Shown: positions 24,764 through 33,299 of the stretch, piece after piece | Layout of the letters: each line of letters opens with the position of its first letter | How positions within the stretch are numbered: the first letter of the stretch is position 1 | Origin: Ectothiorhodospiraceae bacterium | Lineage (GTDB): Bacteria; Pseudomonadota; Gammaproteobacteria; SZUA-152 | NCBI GenBank assembly: GCA_002401775.2 | Contig: NVUB02000074.1 | Location: 1 to 33,535 of the forward strand | Direction of reading: 5' to 3' | DNA length: 33,535 nucleotides | Notes under the pieces: generated by a model | What the model was told of the DNA's origin: nothing | The model's database searches: none | What the model saw: only the letters and a program-made list of their open reading frames with translations | Made by a program: the position numbers and the translations under genes

Positions 24764-25114
24764 GTGAAAGGCATAGGCATCGATGCACAGTCACAATAAG
24801 ACAACTTTCATTTTATTGGCACTTTTTAATATGCTCGATGATGTTAACCGGGAAGGTTGGTGTATTGATGTGGGTCTTTCATTGCCAAGTGCGCGGGTTA
24901 ACCTCTACTGTTAACGTCGATTATTAAGGGGGGATTACAGATGTCTTATGTTGTTTTATGTTGTTTTATGTTGTTTTATGTTGTCTTATGTAGCCCCCCC
25001 CTAATAGGTGTCTATTACATTAATCAGCTGTCCATTCTGGCGGGGTGTGACTGGTGATATCTGCCACAAACAAACACCGCGGAAATGGGTCGGTAGAATT
25101 TTCCTTGTTAGACG
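24764..25114. other. intergenic stretch with a 10-bp tandem repeat
   Basis: No gene was found. The main structure is TTATGTTGTT repeated four times (24946-24985), flanked by TATTAaGGGGGG and its inverse around 24922-25008. The short open frames here are shadows of the hydrolase gene. Confidence 0.6.
24946..24985. repeat. 10-bp tandem repeat TTATGTTGTT, four copies
   Basis: Units begin at 24946, 24956, 24966 and 24976 (the last ends in C), with a partial fifth. An imperfect inverted repeat with G/C runs flanks them, making a compact foldable block. Confidence 0.9.
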
Positions 25115-26011
25115 TCATTGCACCACACCTGCAAAAAATGTACTGCAAGCAGCGGCAACTTGTTTCGGTGCTTCGACCATTGGAACGTGGCCAACGTTAT
25201 CAATCACGATTTTTTGGCTATTGGCAAGTCGCTGATGCAGCAGTTCGGCATTATCAACGTGCATAACTTTGTCAGCAGCGCCCCATATTATGAGAGACGG
25301 AGTAACGATTTTTGAAAGGCTTTCAATTTGATCTAAGTCTTTCTCAATATCTTTGGCGATCTTCACGTTTATGGCTTTACGGTTAACAAAATCTTTCGCT
25401 AATGCCGAAACAATAATGCCAGGGATGTAAGGTGGATTTTCCATGCCGATATGCATCATTGCTCGGTAGTCTGATGCATTACTAAGCTCAACCATTGGAT
25501 TGATGCCCGTATGTTCAAACTTTTGCTTTAGCCAACTTGGGCATGCTTCAACACCTGCGGTATCAATCAATACAAGGGATGAAACGAGATCGGGTGAGCT
25601 TGCTGCCATATGAAGGGCAATGGCGCCTCCCATAGAATTTCCAATTAGGTGCGCCCGTTTGACCCCAAGTGCAGAAAGTAACTCTTTGAGCCTCACTGTT
25701 TGTGCATTAATGCAGTAGTCCAGATTGATGTCTGAAACGCTCATGCCGTGCCCAGGTAAATCTGGAATTACCAGAGGGAGCTTGCTTCGAAAATACTTGG
25801 CAAAGCGAACCCACGATGTTTTGTCTGAGGCAGCACCATGCAACATAACGATTGCTTCGGATGAAGTGTCGGACTTGTTCTTGCTACGTAGGTATTCGAC
25901 ATTGCCAAATGAGAGTTGGGTTAAAATACTGACCAAGCCTGCTTTTTTACATTCTGACTCGAGCGCTTTTTTTAATAGGTAATCGCCGATGCGACTAAAT
26001 AGTGTATTCAT
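25115..26011 (-). CDS. alpha/beta hydrolase
   Basis: This is a ~298-residue alpha/beta-hydrolase fold protein with the oxyanion-region motif HGAASDKTSW, nucleophile elbow GNSMGG, acid loop WGAADKVM and catalytic His in NVGHVPM. It is probably an esterase or lipase-like enzyme; the substrate is unknown. The start at 26011 (MNTLFSRIGDYLLKK) is preferred because the fold-related sequence starts there and an AAGGA site lies upstream. A start at 26125 would add 38 poorly conserved residues. It follows the acetyltransferase gene on the same strand, but 168 bp away with a hairpin in between, so co-transcription is doubtful. Confidence 0.85.
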   Translation of the reverse strand: MNTLFSRIGDYLLKKALESECKKAGLVSILTQLSFGNVEYLRSKNKSDTSSEAIVMLHGAASDKTSWVRFAKYFRSKLPLVIPDLPGHGMSVSDINLDYCINAQTVRLKELLSALGVKRAHLIGNSMGGAIALHMAASSPDLVSSLVLIDTAGVEACPSWLKQKFEHTGINPMVELSNASDYRAMMHIGMENPPYIPGIIVSALAKDFVNRKAINVKIAKDIEKDLDQIESLSKIVTPSLIIWGAADKVMHVDNAELLHQRLANSQKIVIDNVGHVPMVEAPKQVAAACSTFFAGVVQ

Positions 26012-26080
26012 AGGTAACGTAGTCCTTGTAATCCCTAATACTGAAGTAAGTGCTAAGCTTGTTTGTTTAGTTTGGTCCCT

Positions 26081-26101
26081 GTGCGTAACGCTTTTACGCA
26101 C
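26081..26101. other. short perfect hairpin upstream of the hydrolase
   Basis: GTGCGTAA and TTACGCAC pair perfectly around a 5-base loop. No U-run follows on the minus strand, so it is not a clear terminator; an operator or leader structure is possible. Confidence 0.4.
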
Positions 26102-26179
26102 GAACTTGACCGAATGGTTAGCCATTTATATCTAAAATATCTACCCAATGCTAATCCCTGATCTTTATAATGACCATAC

Positions 26180-26608
26180 CTATATTACACAACGCATTAC
26201 TGTGGCTGAAGATGGGCAAAGCTCTTTAAATTGCTTTGTTCCCTTAATTGATGCAGGAACATCTACACGGGATATTACTGAAAACTCCAAATTTAAGAAA
26301 TATTTTTCTGCCGACTCAGTTAACAAAAACAAATTACCCACCCTCAAACTCGATGCCTTTTGTTCAATTAGTTTGTATATTTCCCCACCAATACCTTTCC
26401 CTCTATTGTTTGGAGCAACCACAATAGACCGAAGGAGACCATCACCACCATAAATTTCAAACCCACCGACGCCTATAATTTCACCGCTATTTTCAACAAC
26501 AATGAAATTATCTAAATGTTCCACACAGTCACCTGAAGGAAGATTACTTGTTTTAAGCAATTTTTTAATTTCCTGAAGGTCGGTAATTTTTGCTGCTCTG
26601 TAATACAT
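26180..26608 (-). CDS. GNAT acetyltransferase, ArsN2-like
   Basis: This 142-residue GNAT protein has the acetyl-CoA-binding motif APNNRGKGIGGEIY and a preceding strand LLRSIVV. Its overall pattern (EHLDNFIVVENSGEIIGVGG, FLNLEF, KQFKELCPSSATVM) matches my memory of the ArsN2 group, which detoxifies arsenic-containing compounds. No ars operon is visible here, so the substrate remains open. No strong ribosome site precedes the ATG. Confidence 0.82.
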   Translation of the reverse strand: MYYRAAKITDLQEIKKLLKTSNLPSGDCVEHLDNFIVVENSGEIIGVGGFEIYGGDGLLRSIVVAPNNRGKGIGGEIYKLIEQKASSLRVGNLFLLTESAEKYFLNLEFSVISRVDVPASIKGTKQFKELCPSSATVMRCVI

Positions 26609-26645
26609 GTGAGTTATTTATTGTAACTCTAATGGTTGAGTTAAC

Positions 26646-26750
26646 TTAGCGGCGTTTTTTTGCACTGGCCAAAATTAGTGGCAACAACATATAGACTGTG
26701 CCTAAAAATGATAATACAGACAAGCGTCTTAGAGTGATTAAATGCTTCAT
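26646..26750 (-). CDS. possible 34-residue hydrophobic small protein
   Basis: A minus-strand frame starting at 26750 encodes MKHLITLRRLSVLSFLGTVY, then a hydrophobic run and a basic AKKRR end. This is the profile of a small single-span membrane peptide or a truncated signal sequence. The ribosome site is weak and I know no homologue, so it may be chance. Confidence 0.25.
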   Translation of the reverse strand: MKHLITLRRLSVLSFLGTVYMLLPLILASAKKRR

Positions 26751-26818
26751 GGTTGACTGAAATAACGTCAACATTGTTTATGCGATTTACCACTTAAGAG
26801 TAGCAATAAATGCTGGAC

Positions 26819-27216
26819 TCATACCTCTTCCACTATGCTGCTATTCCAAATGTCACGATGCATCTTCCAGACACCATCTTCACACTTCCATATCGCAATG
26901 CCTTTGCCTTGATCTATCACTTGACCATCAGCACTACTCATTAAGTACTTACTCATCTCGATGGCCGTGTCACCATGCTGCTCTAGTTCTATGAGGTCCA
27001 GCTTTACATTCTTGATACCCATTTCTATGGCCAATTGCCAATATGCTTCGATATCTTGTTTACCTTGAATAAAATCGGATCCCGCCGGCAGTAGCATCCC
27101 GTTATCGGTATAGAATTCGGCTAAATCAGCAGTGTCACCACGTGAAAATGTCGATTCAAAGTTCTCTATCAGGGTACTGATAACTGTGAGTTAATATCTG
27201 ATTTTGATGTTGTCAT
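26819..27216 (-). pseudogene. frameshifted NTF2/SnoaL-like gene
   Basis: The main frame (in-frame ATG at 27097) encodes the SnoaL/DUF4440-type core with HGDTAIEMSKY and KMHRDIWNSS. The frame continues upstream without a stop to about 27187 as LTVISTLIENFESTFSRGDT, which is family-like N-terminal sequence but has no start codon. A separate frame from ATG 27216 reads MTTSKSDINSQ and then needs a 1-base shift near 27180 to join. Either the gene is broken by an indel or translation starts internally at 27097, giving a truncated protein. A sequencing error is also possible. Confidence 0.6.
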
Positions 27217-27404
27217 TATTCAAATTTCCGTGGTCTAAATTTACAAATTTAAGTTCAATGGATCGCCAGTAAGCTGCCTGTGCACAATGCCTGAATTGAG
27301 CGGCGTGCCGCTTTTGCGCGTCCGGCCCGCGGTTTTTTGAGGGCATACTCGAATAATTTATTAGCGCTTTGCATTGCCACTTAGCTCACCGAACAAAACG
27401 GATA

Positions 27405-27610
27405 CCCATCGTACGTGTTAACACCAAATTCAATCAAGCACAATACCCTCGTTTGATGGAATCAATAATGGTTAAAGGAATTAACCGTGCCCAAACCCCG
27501 CTATGCTCAAGTCTCTCTTGAGACTACACCCTACTATCACTGAGTCTCGTGTTGCGTACCCAAAACACTTCGTGGGGCAGGCACTCCGGCGGGCTTTTCT
27601 GTGCGGAATC
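27405..27610 (+). pseudogene. decayed 5' fragment of a RAYT-type transposase
   Basis: This copies the 5' region of the intact transposase at 32049, including the upstream ACATCAAATTCACTCAAGCA-like stretch and GGTTAAAGGAA before the start. The ATG is GTG (27487-27489) and the TGT codon after TPYYH is TGA (27541-27543). The RAFLCG block still follows after a short replacement, then homology ends. It is non-functional. Confidence 0.85.
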
Positions 27611-27814
27611 GGTTATTTCAATATTCTTTTACTCATATTTCTGAGCGGTAACATTAAAAAGTGACACAAGGGCTGTAAATGAAATTGGCTAAACATTTTT
27701 AGTGGTGACTTCTTGAGGATGGCCGTCCTGTTTGTTAGCTCTGTTTGCTAGCTCTGTTTGCTACAAAGTTAAAGGCAGGAATAGGTAAAAATATTCCGGT
27801 ATCGTTACATTTAA
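27611..27814. other. intergenic stretch with a 13-bp tandem repeat
   Basis: No gene was found. CTGTTTGCTAGCT-like units repeat three times at 27728-27766. Confidence 0.6.
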
Positions 27815-28225
27815 TTAACGCTGAACACCAACCCCGTGTGTATACACCAGCTTGCCACCATACCAGCCAGCAAAACATAGCGTGACAAACCCTGTGATCG
27901 AAAATACATGTGTTAACAGAAGTGCATTATCCATATCCTGCCCTCGCATATAATACGAGGCTGCATATAACAACCAGGCCATGAGCACAAAACTGATATG
28001 CGTCATTACCGTATCCTGAGCCACTTTGTCACCTCTGGTCTTACCTAGCTCAAGCAAACCAGTCAGCATGGCTGGAACAGCCAAAATCAAACCGGTGAAG
28101 ATCAATGGTGCAGAAAAACCAGCGACTGTTTCGACCTGAAACAGGTCGGCAATACCTGCCAGCGACCCCAGTGACCAGCAGGCCACCGGGAAATGCACAA
28201 TCAGCGGATGCAGAGGATGAGACAT
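27815..28225 (-). CDS. DUF2231 membrane protein
   Basis: This 136-residue protein has four predicted transmembrane segments and the family N-terminal signature HPLHPLIVHFPVA. DUF2231 proteins are uncharacterised inner-membrane proteins; conserved His residues have led to suggestions of haem binding. It lies 2 bp after the next small membrane gene, so the two are almost certainly co-transcribed. The pair diverges from a SufR-like regulator. Confidence 0.88.
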   Translation of the reverse strand: MSHPLHPLIVHFPVACWSLGSLAGIADLFQVETVAGFSAPLIFTGLILAVPAMLTGLLELGKTRGDKVAQDTVMTHISFVLMAWLLYAASYYMRGQDMDNALLLTHVFSITGFVTLCFAGWYGGKLVYTHGVGVQR

Positions 28226-28227
28226 AA

Positions 28228-28572
28228 TTACAGTCCCAAAACCACGCTGCTCAGAGTGAGAATACCAACAATAGCAACCCCGGCGTGTATAACCACTATG
28301 CTTTTAGGTGCAAGTTTGCCCTTGAGATGTATGGAAGCAAGATAAAAACCACCGAGTGCAGCAACTACTAAAATACCTAATGCTGCGGTTACTCGGCCAC
28401 CGCCCGTTCCATCCAGTACGATAATAATCAGCATGACCAGACCAGCAGCACCGAGCAGGCCATGAATAAGAGAAACAGACCACGGTGCCTTGTTACCCAT
28501 AAAGATTTTTGCCGCCAGCAACAGGCCGCCGATTGCCGTTACCGCTAGAACTAAAAGTGCGTATGTAAGCAT
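28228..28572 (-). CDS. four-helix membrane protein with internal duplication
   Basis: This 114-residue protein has four transmembrane segments. The two halves align: GGLLLAAKIFMGNKAPWSVS plus LIHG, and GGFYLASIHLKGKLAPKSIV plus VIHA, each with a conserved membrane-embedded His. It may be a small haem- or redox-linked membrane protein; the function is unknown. The start at 28572 is set by a GAGAGGG ribosome site; a longer start at 28623 would add a basic tail without support. It is co-transcribed with the DUF2231 gene. Confidence 0.82.
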   Translation of the reverse strand: MLTYALLVLAVTAIGGLLLAAKIFMGNKAPWSVSLIHGLLGAAGLVMLIIIVLDGTGGGRVTAALGILVVAALGGFYLASIHLKGKLAPKSIVVIHAGVAIVGILTLSSVVLGL

Positions 28573-28616
28573 TTTTTTCCCTCTCATAATTAATTGACGA
28601 GGCAAATGTAACCGAC

Positions 28617-28656
28617 TTAACACACTTATGAAATATATTTATGTCTAAAGTGTTAA
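28617..28656. promoter_or_regulatory. putative operator dyad of the SufR-like regulator
   Basis: TTAACACACTT (28617-28627) and AAAGTGTTAA (28647-28656) form a near-perfect inverted pair between the divergent genes. It would cover the -35 region of the plus-strand promoter, whose TATAAT lies at 28672-28677. Confidence 0.55.
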
Positions 28657-28671
28657 ATGTGGTAGATGTGT

Positions 28672-28677
28672 TATAAT
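28672..28677 (+). promoter_or_regulatory. -10 box TATAAT of the regulator gene
   Basis: A consensus -10 ends 7 bp before the ATG at 28685, so transcription would start at or next to the start codon. No Shine-Dalgarno site is present, which suggests a leaderless mRNA. The -35 is poor. Confidence 0.5.
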
Positions 28678-28684
28678 CAATAAC

Positions 28685-29320
28685 ATGTCTACCTTATCCA
28701 CCTTAGGCCAACGGCAACAAAGCTTATTGCTCTCACTATTGCATAATCGCAAGGGACTAACCGTCGACGATCTCACGCATGAACTCGACATCTCACGCAA
28801 CGCCGTTAACCAGCATTTGAACAGTCTGGATAGCGTGGGTTTTATCGAAAATGCCATGCTCTCTAGCACCGGCGGACGCCCGAGTAAAGTGTACACACTG
28901 TCATCAAAAGGGCTGGAACTGTTCCCTCGGCACTATGCGCTGTTTTCCAACCTGCTGATCAACTGGATAAAACAAAAATTAGGCGATGAAGATCTCGAGA
29001 GCTGCATGTCAGAACTCGGCACACAAGTTGCTCAGGAATTTAAACCCCGGGTACAAAAACACAGATCACACACAGATAAACTGAAGGAAGTCGCCAGCAT
29101 TATGCAGGAACTGGGTTACGAAGCCCGAGTAGAAAAAAACAAAGAAAACGAAGAAGAAATTATTGCCAGTAACTGTGTCTTTCACAAACTGGCCAGCGAA
29201 AGTGACGAGGTGTGCCTGTTCGACACCAGTCTGATGTCGAATCTCTTAGATTCAAAAATCGATCACAAAGAATGCATGGTAAGAGGCGGAAACGTCTGCC
29301 GGTTTTCTTCAAGCAATTAA
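28685..29320 (+). CDS. SufR-like winged-helix regulator, probably Fe-S binding
   Basis: This 211-residue protein has an N-terminal winged helix (LTVDDLTHELDISRNAVNQHLNSL, then GGRPSKVYTLSSKG). The C-terminal sensor has four Cys at 164, 177, 197 and 205, in the pattern SNCVFH...EVCLFD...HKECMVRGGNVCRF. This arrangement recalls SufR-type and related regulators, whose Cys ligate a 4Fe-4S cluster. It is divergent from the two membrane genes and probably controls them in response to redox state or metal supply (inference). Confidence 0.85.
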   Translation: MSTLSTLGQRQQSLLLSLLHNRKGLTVDDLTHELDISRNAVNQHLNSLDSVGFIENAMLSSTGGRPSKVYTLSSKGLELFPRHYALFSNLLINWIKQKLGDEDLESCMSELGTQVAQEFKPRVQKHRSHTDKLKEVASIMQELGYEARVEKNKENEEEIIASNCVFHKLASESDEVCLFDTSLMSNLLDSKIDHKECMVRGGNVCRFSSSN

Positions 29321-29593
29321 AGAAAGAACAAGGGGACTCTTATTAGGAAAAACTGTGTGACGCGTTAAAGCAGCACGAATTTTGCATCATTGCTCATTTA
29401 AGTATTTTTGTGACATCTCTACAATCAAACCCCCATTGATTTCTAAAGAGAGAGGAACTAAACTTATCCTGCAATTCTCGAATGCACCTAATCCGCAGAA
29501 AAGGCTGAGCCTATCGAGATAGTTAACGTGTAGAAAACACTTAATCGATACGATTTTTAACCGTTAGGCGGATACGGAATTTAGGAGAATCGT

Positions 29594-31114
29594 ATGTCAG
29601 AACACCATCGCGGCGTAAATGCGCGCCACGCCTTACCTGTTTCAAATGCCGTTAAAGCCATTCAATGTAGGCATCAACAGCAAGCACAACAATTACTCGA
29701 AGCCTATAATAATGGCGACCCTCACGCTATAGAGAAATTCCATAGCCGTGTTCCTGATGCAACCGCAGCAGATTACAAACCACTACTACTTCATGCAAGA
29801 ACGCTTGTCGCCAGCGACAACATGATTCCAAGAAAGTTGTCTTTAGAAAAGTTAAAGAAAGAAGCCAAAGATTTACTCAAGCAACTCAAAAATTCTATAC
29901 CAGAAGCAGTAGATCGATTAGCAAAACATCATCACGCCAACATTAAATTGTTAAAACTAGCTGATGCACAATACATTATTGCCCGTGAAAATGGTTTATC
30001 CAGCTGGGCTAAACTTAAGCACCATATTGAGTCAATGAACCGCGCATCAGAACAAATTAGTCATTCACGTCAATCCCCCGATGCAGATTACACAACGCTG
30101 CATATCAGATGTGGTAACGATATTAAAGAAGTGTTGCTTGTTTGTGGATTCACAGGCGATTTTTTAGAAGTTAGCAACCCATTCCCACAAGGACATGTTA
30201 TTCATTTTGATCCATTAGATGAGTTCATACAGATCCGGGAAAACTTTCTGACACAAAATTATAAGGGCTATGTACCCGATAATCGCATTAATAATACTGA
30301 GACAGAAATACGCAATGTTGAAGATATTTTATGCCATGCATCCGAACGTTATGAACGGATCGTTTTATGGTACGAACACGACTCTTTTGATCAACTCTCT
30401 AAAGCCTATGTGCTTGCTCACCTCGCCACATTAAAACTTGAAAACACCCTTGTTGAATGCATCCAGATTGATGGCTTCCCCGGTGTAAGGAAATTTATTG
30501 GCATTGGACAGCTCAGCCGCACGCCTGAAGCTATCCTTACACTCTGGACGCAGCGTAAACCCGTGACAGATACCATGATCGCTTATGGAGCAAGAAGCTG
30601 GAACGCCTTTATAAAAGATAATCCCCTCGATATGTGGCACATTGTTCAGGAAACCGAGTCACCGCTTGAGCAGATGCCTCCCGCCCTGAAACGCACACTT
30701 ATGGAGTTGCCGTGGACGGGGAATGGCTTGAGCCTGACGGAACATCTTTCGCTTGATATTTTGGCAAAAGAAGGCGCGATGCGTCCGGGCGCTATATTTA
30801 ATTTATTAATGTCAGAGTCAGACCCCCTGCCCTACCTTGGGGATATTATGTTGCTGGCGATCTTGCGTCCACTTTGGGAAAGCGACCAACCCGCCATTAA
30901 CATTATTGAAGAATTTCAGGATGAAAATCCGATGAGACAAATGATGCTTGGTATTACTGATATTGGACGGTCATTACTGGCCAATAAAATAAATTGGCTA
31001 TTGCTACATAATGATGATTCCTCTATTGAAAGATACGTAGGAGGCATACACATAACCTCAAATAAGAAGAACTGGTACTGGAACTCTGAACATAACCAAC
31101 CTGTTTATAAATAA
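29594..31114 (+). CDS. DUF1835-domain protein
   Basis: This is a 506-residue protein. The first ~150 residues are helical, with the LSLEKLKKEAKDLLK and ARENGLSSWAKLKHHIE pattern seen in some ankyrin-like or DUF1835-linked leaders. A DUF1835 domain follows near 165-290 (LHIRCGNDIKEVLLVCGFTGDFLEVSNPFP). The C-terminal part contains DUF3658-like helical sequence (inferred). DUF1835 proteins have no settled function. An AGGAG site precedes the ATG. It is a single gene with its own long upstream region and no partner. Confidence 0.8.
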   Translation: MSEHHRGVNARHALPVSNAVKAIQCRHQQQAQQLLEAYNNGDPHAIEKFHSRVPDATAADYKPLLLHARTLVASDNMIPRKLSLEKLKKEAKDLLKQLKNSIPEAVDRLAKHHHANIKLLKLADAQYIIARENGLSSWAKLKHHIESMNRASEQISHSRQSPDADYTTLHIRCGNDIKEVLLVCGFTGDFLEVSNPFPQGHVIHFDPLDEFIQIRENFLTQNYKGYVPDNRINNTETEIRNVEDILCHASERYERIVLWYEHDSFDQLSKAYVLAHLATLKLENTLVECIQIDGFPGVRKFIGIGQLSRTPEAILTLWTQRKPVTDTMIAYGARSWNAFIKDNPLDMWHIVQETESPLEQMPPALKRTLMELPWTGNGLSLTEHLSLDILAKEGAMRPGAIFNLLMSESDPLPYLGDIMLLAILRPLWESDQPAINIIEEFQDENPMRQMMLGITDIGRSLLANKINWLLLHNDDSSIERYVGGIHITSNKKNWYWNSEHNQPVYK

Positions 31115-31191
31115 CTGCTGTAATCCCTCTGTTCTATACATCGAATTTTCAATATGCCCATTTGATGGACAAAATAGACTAAGATCACGCA

Positions 31192-31872
31192 ATGACCGTT
31201 TACCCAATACCAGGATTTAGTGATCCCGTAAGTTCGATGACCCATCTCTTCAGCGCCCCCATTTTTTTAATAATTGGGGTCATCATGCTTTACACGTTGC
31301 GCGGCAAATTAAGACGAACAGTGTCTCTCTCTATCTTCGTCTTTGCTGTGGTATTTCTGTTGGCAATGAGCGGTGTATTCCACCTATTAACACCCGGCAC
31401 CGATGGTCGTTATGTTTTACAGGTGCTTGATCACGCTGCAATTTTTACTCTTATAGCCGCAACATTTACACCCACCCATATCTTGCTATTCAATGGAATC
31501 AGACGATGGGGAATTTTGCTATTAGTCTGGGGTATCGCTATTGGTGGCATCACATTCAAGAGCATCTATTTCGAAGAAGTACCTGAAATGCTAAGCCTAG
31601 CGTTGTATCTAGGCATGGGCTGGCTTGGTGCGTTCACAGGCTATATGCTAAATCAGCGCATGGGATTCAAAGCGATATCACCATTAATCTATGGCGCTAT
31701 AGCGTACACATTAGGTGCCGTTCTAGAATTCATACAGTCTCCAATTTTAATCGCGGGCGTCATTGGTCCTCACGAGTTGTTTCACATATTAGTGCTGTTC
31801 GGCATCAGTTTTCATTGGCAGTTTGTCTATCGTATGGCAAAGTTGCACAAGCAGGGAGATAATCCTTTTTAG
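31192..31872 (+). CDS. hemolysin-III/PAQR-family membrane protein
   Basis: This 226-residue protein has seven predicted transmembrane segments. Family motifs are SGVFHL in the third segment, LDHAAIFTLIAATFTP and the C-terminal HELFHILVLFG...H metal-binding pattern of the CREST/PAQR superfamily. Bacterial members are linked to membrane fluidity and ceramidase-like chemistry; the hemolysin name is historical. The ATG lacks a strong ribosome site. Confidence 0.88.
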   Translation: MTVYPIPGFSDPVSSMTHLFSAPIFLIIGVIMLYTLRGKLRRTVSLSIFVFAVVFLLAMSGVFHLLTPGTDGRYVLQVLDHAAIFTLIAATFTPTHILLFNGIRRWGILLLVWGIAIGGITFKSIYFEEVPEMLSLALYLGMGWLGAFTGYMLNQRMGFKAISPLIYGAIAYTLGAVLEFIQSPILIAGVIGPHELFHILVLFGISFHWQFVYRMAKLHKQGDNPF

Positions 31873-32048
31873 AAATAACAGAACTAACAACAACAAAACG
31901 AACACCCGTCCTACGTGCTGACATCAAATTCACTCAAGCAAGAAGCAAACCGAAGCAAACCAGACATCCACACTAAGTATTGACAACCAAAACAAATACG
32001 CTCAATGTGCCCTCACATAAGGAATCATACTGGTTAAAGGAAATAACC

Positions 32049-33047
32049 ATGCCCAAACCCCGCTATGCTCAAGTCTCGCTTGAAGCTACCCCCTACTATC
32101 ACTGTGTTTCTCGTTGCGTCCGACGCGCCTTTCTTTGTGGCACTGATCAAACGTCAGGCAATAGTTATGAGCATCGACGCCAGTGGCTTGAAGATAAATT
32201 GCTTGAATTGGCGAGTATCTTTGCGCTCGATATCTGCGCTTATGCCATTATGTCTAATCACTATCATGTGGTGTTTCATATAGACCGTGAAAAGGCTGAA
32301 AACTGGAGTCATTCTGAAGTTATTGAGCAATGGCACCAGCTGTTTTCAGGCACCCTCTTCTCGCAACGCTTTGCACGTGGCGAAGAGCTAAGCCCAGTTC
32401 AGCAGAGGTTGCTGAATAAACACGTCGAAGAATGGCGTCTTCGTATCATGGATATAAGTTGGTTCATGCGCATTTTGAATGAAACCATTGCCCGTAAAGC
32501 GAATGCTGAAGACAACTGTACAGGTCGATTCTGGGAAGGTCGCTTTAAATCTCAAGCCCTACTTGACGAACCCGCCCTTGCTGCCTGTATGACATATGTT
32601 GACCTTAATCCTATTCGGACAGGCATTGCAAAAACACCAGAGACTTCGACTCATACCAGCATTCAAAAGCGTCTGGAAAAGGCCCAGAAGACTGCACAAC
32701 CCAACCACCCCCAACAACAAGAAAACCAACTGCTCATTTTTGCAGGGAACCCCAGAGAAGATATGCCTAAAGGTTTACCCTTTCGGTTAACGGATTATTT
32801 GGAACTGGTTGATTGGACGGGCCGAATACTGAGAGAAGACAAACGAGGCGCTATACCGGAAAACATGCCTCCTATACTGGGTCGATTAAACATCGAAACC
32901 AAGCACTGGCTGTACCTCTCCAAAAACTTTGAAAGCCCCTTTAAAGGAATGGTGGGCTCCGTCGAAAAACTCAAACAAGTCTGCAAAAATCTCGGCTATG
33001 TGCGAACGCCGGGAATAAATGGCTGTAAGCAATACCTTCCTAGCTAA
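32049..33047 (+). CDS. REP-associated tyrosine transposase (RAYT, Y1 type)
   Basis: This 332-residue protein has the HUH motif SNHYHVVFH at about 68-77 and the catalytic-Tyr region CMTYVDLNPIRTGIA at about 181-195. The conserved CTGRFWEGRFKSQALLDE precedes that region. RAYTs are domesticated relatives of IS200/IS605 transposases that act on REP palindromes. The start at 32049 is fixed by AAAGGAAATAACC; the preceding in-frame ATG at 31980 is not conserved with the decayed copy at 27487. The upstream ~140 bp are also shared with that copy. Confidence 0.92.
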   Translation: MPKPRYAQVSLEATPYYHCVSRCVRRAFLCGTDQTSGNSYEHRRQWLEDKLLELASIFALDICAYAIMSNHYHVVFHIDREKAENWSHSEVIEQWHQLFSGTLFSQRFARGEELSPVQQRLLNKHVEEWRLRIMDISWFMRILNETIARKANAEDNCTGRFWEGRFKSQALLDEPALAACMTYVDLNPIRTGIAKTPETSTHTSIQKRLEKAQKTAQPNHPQQQENQLLIFAGNPREDMPKGLPFRLTDYLELVDWTGRILREDKRGAIPENMPPILGRLNIETKHWLYLSKNFESPFKGMVGSVEKLKQVCKNLGYVRTPGINGCKQYLPS

Positions 33048-33299
33048 CGATAAAATACTGACTACACGAAATAACGATCATCAGCCCTACGCTGAGTGTC
33101 ACGCTTGAGTAAAATTCTTGTTTTTAGGTTTTATAGTGCCATCCCACTCGAAGTATCCACAATTCAATCAAAATTTCACCGCAAGTAAACAACGACATCA
33201 AAAAGTAATTTTATTATTTGTCATTTTCTAAAGTTGGGTGTCCTGTTTACTCCTAAACTGGGTGTCCTCTTAACTTCTCCATGCTCAGCGGAAATTTAA
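33048..33299. other. intergenic stretch with repeated and palindromic sequence
   Basis: No gene was found. TGGGTGTCCT occurs twice, 24 bp apart (33235 and 33259). An imperfect hairpin runs from about 33292 into the next frame to 33343 (ATTTAAAG...CTTTAAAT). These may be RAYT-linked or IS-end remnants. Confidence 0.5.

Noticed and set aside
25008-25315. Overlapping short plus-strand open frames
   Set aside because: They are antisense to the 3' end of the alpha/beta hydrolase and lack start signals and family features.
29560-29580. CGTTAGGC sequence that could be an integron attC end
   Set aside because: No complementary RYYYAAC partner at a suitable distance and no integrase nearby.
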